Below, in pieces: positions 6,222 through 7,924 of a stretch of DNA of 7,924 nt. Within the stretch, counting starts at the first letter, position 1. Each line of letters begins with the position of its first letter. The stretch covers positions 1 through 7,924 of the forward strand of contig JASLHL010000152.1 of the NCBI GenBank assembly GCA_030152225.1, in the 5' to 3' direction. This DNA is from Flavobacterium sp. (lineage in GTDB: Bacteria; Bacteroidota; Bacteroidia; Flavobacteriales; Flavobacteriaceae). The translations under genes were made by a program, and so were the position numbers. A model generated the notes under the pieces. The model ran no database searches. It had not been told where the DNA came from and was given only the letters and a program-made list of their open reading frames with translations.

Positions 6222-7314
6222 TTCGTGGAAAGACTTGATTCGTCAAGTAGAAGAACAAGGGGTTGTCGTTGATGAACAATTGACTGCCCGAATTGAAGAG
6301 GAGCAATCCATTAAATATACTTTTCTCAAAGTTGTAGCAATTTTGGGAAGCCTATTGGCCATGGGATTTTTCTTCGGATTTCTCTTTGTGACTATGGGAA
6401 ACAGCTTGGGATTTACTGCTTTTGCCAGTTTTGGCGTTCTCTTATATGGCGTTAGCTTGTTAGGGAATAAAAAGAAAGAACCCGCCTTGAGAGATGGTGT
6501 TTTTGTTGCAACGTATAGTAGTGCATTTGTTTGTATTATAACAGCTTTCATTGATTTGAAAGATAGTGAAACTGTCAATTTTTTGGTTGTTCTTTTACTC
6601 AGTGGAATAGGATTGGTTGTGTTTAAAAGTAAAATAATTCAATTTTTATCGGTTTTAGGTGTGTATTATGGATTGGTTTATTTGTTGAAATACAATAATT
6701 TAGGCTATATTTCACTCGCTTTATTTTGGCTGGTTCTCGTAGGTTTATTCGTGCTTTTTGTTAAAGAAATAGCGTTGCGAACTAAAGGTAATTTTTGGAC
6801 ACACAAGTACAAGGCACTGACCCATGGTTTGTTTTGTATTCTCTTTTTTGAAGTAATGCAGGACAACCTATCGCTCATCAAGCCCTCAAGCTGGCTCAAT
6901 CAGGCGAGATATGTCGAATTTGACGCGCTTGAACATCGTCTTTATTTTGTATTTGTAGGACTCGTCCTTTTGGGGTTAACGTATTTTACAGTGAAACAAA
7001 TTAGGAATAGCCTAGCATTCAACTCCTTCCATCTACTTGTTGGATTGAGTGCTGTGTTTATCTTGGGACTTACATTTTTTATTCAAGGATTCGGTATATC
7101 CTTGGTTATTAGTATTTTCCTATTAGTATGGTCTTATCAATTTCGCTTTCAAAAAGGAGTGATCGTTGCAATTGTCATGCTTTTATCATCCTTAGTTTGC
7201 TACTACTATTATTTGCAAGTAAGCTTGCTTGTCAAAGCACTAATACTCATGGGGTGTGGGGGATTGTTTTTGGGTCTATTTGTAATTAATAATCAATTGA
7301 ATCGTGAGAAATAG
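6211..7314 (+). CDS. DUF4401 polytopic membrane protein
   Basis: A 367-residue inner-membrane protein resembling the DUF4401 family, function unknown. The N-terminus (1-35) is charged and helical (SWKDLIRQVEEQG, then IEEEQS), and about ten hydrophobic segments follow from about residue 38 on. A family-like C-terminal signature is the segment YYYYLQVSLLVKALILMGCG, close to the end. ATG at 6211 is preferred because it begins METNSWKDLI, a normal DUF4401-type cytoplasmic N-terminus. An ATG at 6157 in the same frame would add 18 residues lying entirely within the upstream gene. The 11-nt overlaps with the upstream and downstream genes indicate translational coupling. In several other bacteria I recall DUF2157 and DUF4401 being fused or adjacent, which suggests the two proteins work as one membrane complex. 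Confidence 0.85.
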   Translation: METNSWKDLIRQVEEQGVVVDEQLTARIEEEQSIKYTFLKVVAILGSLLAMGFFFGFLFVTMGNSLGFTAFASFGVLLYGVSLLGNKKKEPALRDGVFVATYSSAFVCIITAFIDLKDSETVNFLVVLLLSGIGLVVFKSKIIQFLSVLGVYYGLVYLLKYNNLGYISLALFWLVLVGLFVLFVKEIALRTKGNFWTHKYKALTHGLFCILFFEVMQDNLSLIKPSSWLNQARYVEFDALEHRLYFVFVGLVLLGLTYFTVKQIRNSLAFNSFHLLVGLSAVFILGLTFFIQGFGISLVISIFLLVWSYQFRFQKGVIVAIVMLLSSLVCYYYYLQVSLLVKALILMGCGGLFLGLFVINNQLNREK

Positions 7315-7810
7315 GAGAAATATTGTAATTGTGTTAACCCTTGTGTTGTTTGGCGGTTTTTTCTTGCGCGCTATACAGCAGAAAGAGAGTACAATCAAAG
7401 AGGGTAAACTAGTTTTGTTTGCTTTGGCTCCTGTTGATCCTAGATCATTGATACAAGGAGATTATATGCAATTGAATTACGCCATCAATGAGCAGCTGCG
7501 TACAGCAGTAGAAGACCGCTCAACAATACACAAACGTGGCTATGTTATTATCCATGTCGATCAACAGCAGAGAGGAAGCTTTCAAGGCATTAGCACAACG
7601 AGACCAATGCTCGAAGGGGATTCACTCCTAGCAGTGAAATACTTCAATTGGGATGGGTTTACCCTGGCTGTTGGAGCTGAGAGTTATTTTTTTCAAGAAG
7701 GAAAAGACAGCCTCTTTGAACAAGCTAAATACGGCGGTTTACGCATAGATCCAAAGGGAAATAGCGTGTTAATCGGCTTGTATGATGAAGAATTAAAATT
7801 AATCGAATAA
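7304..7810 (+). CDS. GDYXXLXY domain protein, membrane-anchored
   Basis: A 168-residue protein with one N-terminal membrane anchor or uncleaved signal (about 7-23, preceded by RNRR) and an extracytoplasmic domain. The diagnostic motif GDYMQLNY is at 52-59, preceded by 'LAPVDPRSLIQ' as in the family named after this motif. The C-terminal 'RIDPKGNSVLIGLYDEELKLIE' also fits the family. The start is GTG at 7304, overlapping the previous gene by 11 nt. The next in-frame ATG is inside the GDYXXLXY motif, so GTG is the only start that keeps the anchor and the domain. Its position after DUF2157 and DUF4401 genes is the arrangement known from other bacteria. The function is unknown, but the topology suggests a periplasm-facing partner of the two polytopic proteins. 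Confidence 0.9.
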   Translation: MRNRRNIVIVLTLVLFGGFFLRAIQQKESTIKEGKLVLFALAPVDPRSLIQGDYMQLNYAINEQLRTAVEDRSTIHKRGYVIIHVDQQQRGSFQGISTTRPMLEGDSLLAVKYFNWDGFTLAVGAESYFFQEGKDSLFEQAKYGGLRIDPKGNSVLIGLYDEELKLIE

Positions 7811-7818
7811 CAGAAGAA

Positions 7819-7924
7819 ATGAAAAAAATAGGAGTAGGAATTGCAGTAGCAGTAGCTTTAATTGCCATAGGATGTAAGAGTCAAGCAATTCAAAGTGAAA
7901 CCAAACCAAACGAGATGACAACAC
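7819..7924 (+). CDS. Putative lipoprotein, 5' part only (cut by window end)
   Basis: Thirty-five codons are visible, starting ATG at 7819, 8 nt after the GDYXXLXY stop and therefore probably in the same operon. The N-terminus MKK followed by a short Ala/Val/Ile-rich hydrophobic core and AIGC with C19 fits a type II (lipoprotein) signal peptide. Lipobox position -3 is Ala rather than the preferred Leu. Residues after the cysteine are K-S-Q, without the acidic run of the Bacteroidota surface lipoprotein export signal. A periplasm-facing lipoprotein is therefore more likely than a surface one. The remainder is outside the window, so no family can be given. Confidence 0.7.
   Translation, partial: MKKIGVGIAVAVALIAIGCKSQAIQSETKPNEMTT

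Noticed and set aside
6243..6578. Minus-strand 111-codon ORF
   Set aside because: It is antisense to the DUF4401 gene, low in sequence complexity and without recognisable motifs.

Overview
The window looks like chromosomal DNA of a Bacteroidota species, most likely family Flavobacteriaceae. A Flavobacterium/Myroides-like genome would fit, but the genus is inferred from gene content and low GC, not proven. Supporting signs are a DUF5606 protein, a plug-plus-barrel outer-membrane protein of the Bacteroidota type, promoter-like boxes of the TAnnTTTG class, weak or absent Shine-Dalgarno sequences, and short A-run/hairpin/T-run terminators.

Left block (1-1959, + strand): a complete DUF5606 gene ends at a perfectly palindromic terminator. 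It is followed by mazG (nucleoside triphosphate pyrophosphohydrolase), whose 3' end overlaps by 14 nt the start of a secreted or periplasmic protein of unknown function. That protein is built from an internal duplication.

Centre (1960-4441): a 361-bp stretch without a convincing gene holds promoter-like boxes, possible hairpins and a strong bidirectional terminator. It may encode a small RNA. To its right, on the - strand, is a 706-residue outer-membrane plug/beta-barrel protein that lacks the usual N-terminal carboxypeptidase-like domain. Its putative 5' leader contains a small inverted repeat.

Right block (4734-7924, + strand): bcp (PrxQ-type peroxiredoxin) ends at a clear hairpin terminator. 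After only 19 nt comes a tight run of three overlapping genes: DUF2157 membrane protein, DUF4401 membrane protein and GDYXXLXY protein. A lipoprotein gene follows and is cut by the window edge. The two polytopic proteins and the single-anchor GDYXXLXY protein form a recurrent envelope module of unknown function.

No CRISPR array, insertion sequence, tRNA, rRNA, phage gene or defence gene was seen. Most of the window is ordinary housekeeping and envelope content. The least explained parts are the DUF2157/DUF4401/GDYXXLXY/lipoprotein operon, the duplicated secreted protein behind mazG, and the 1960-2320 intergenic region.
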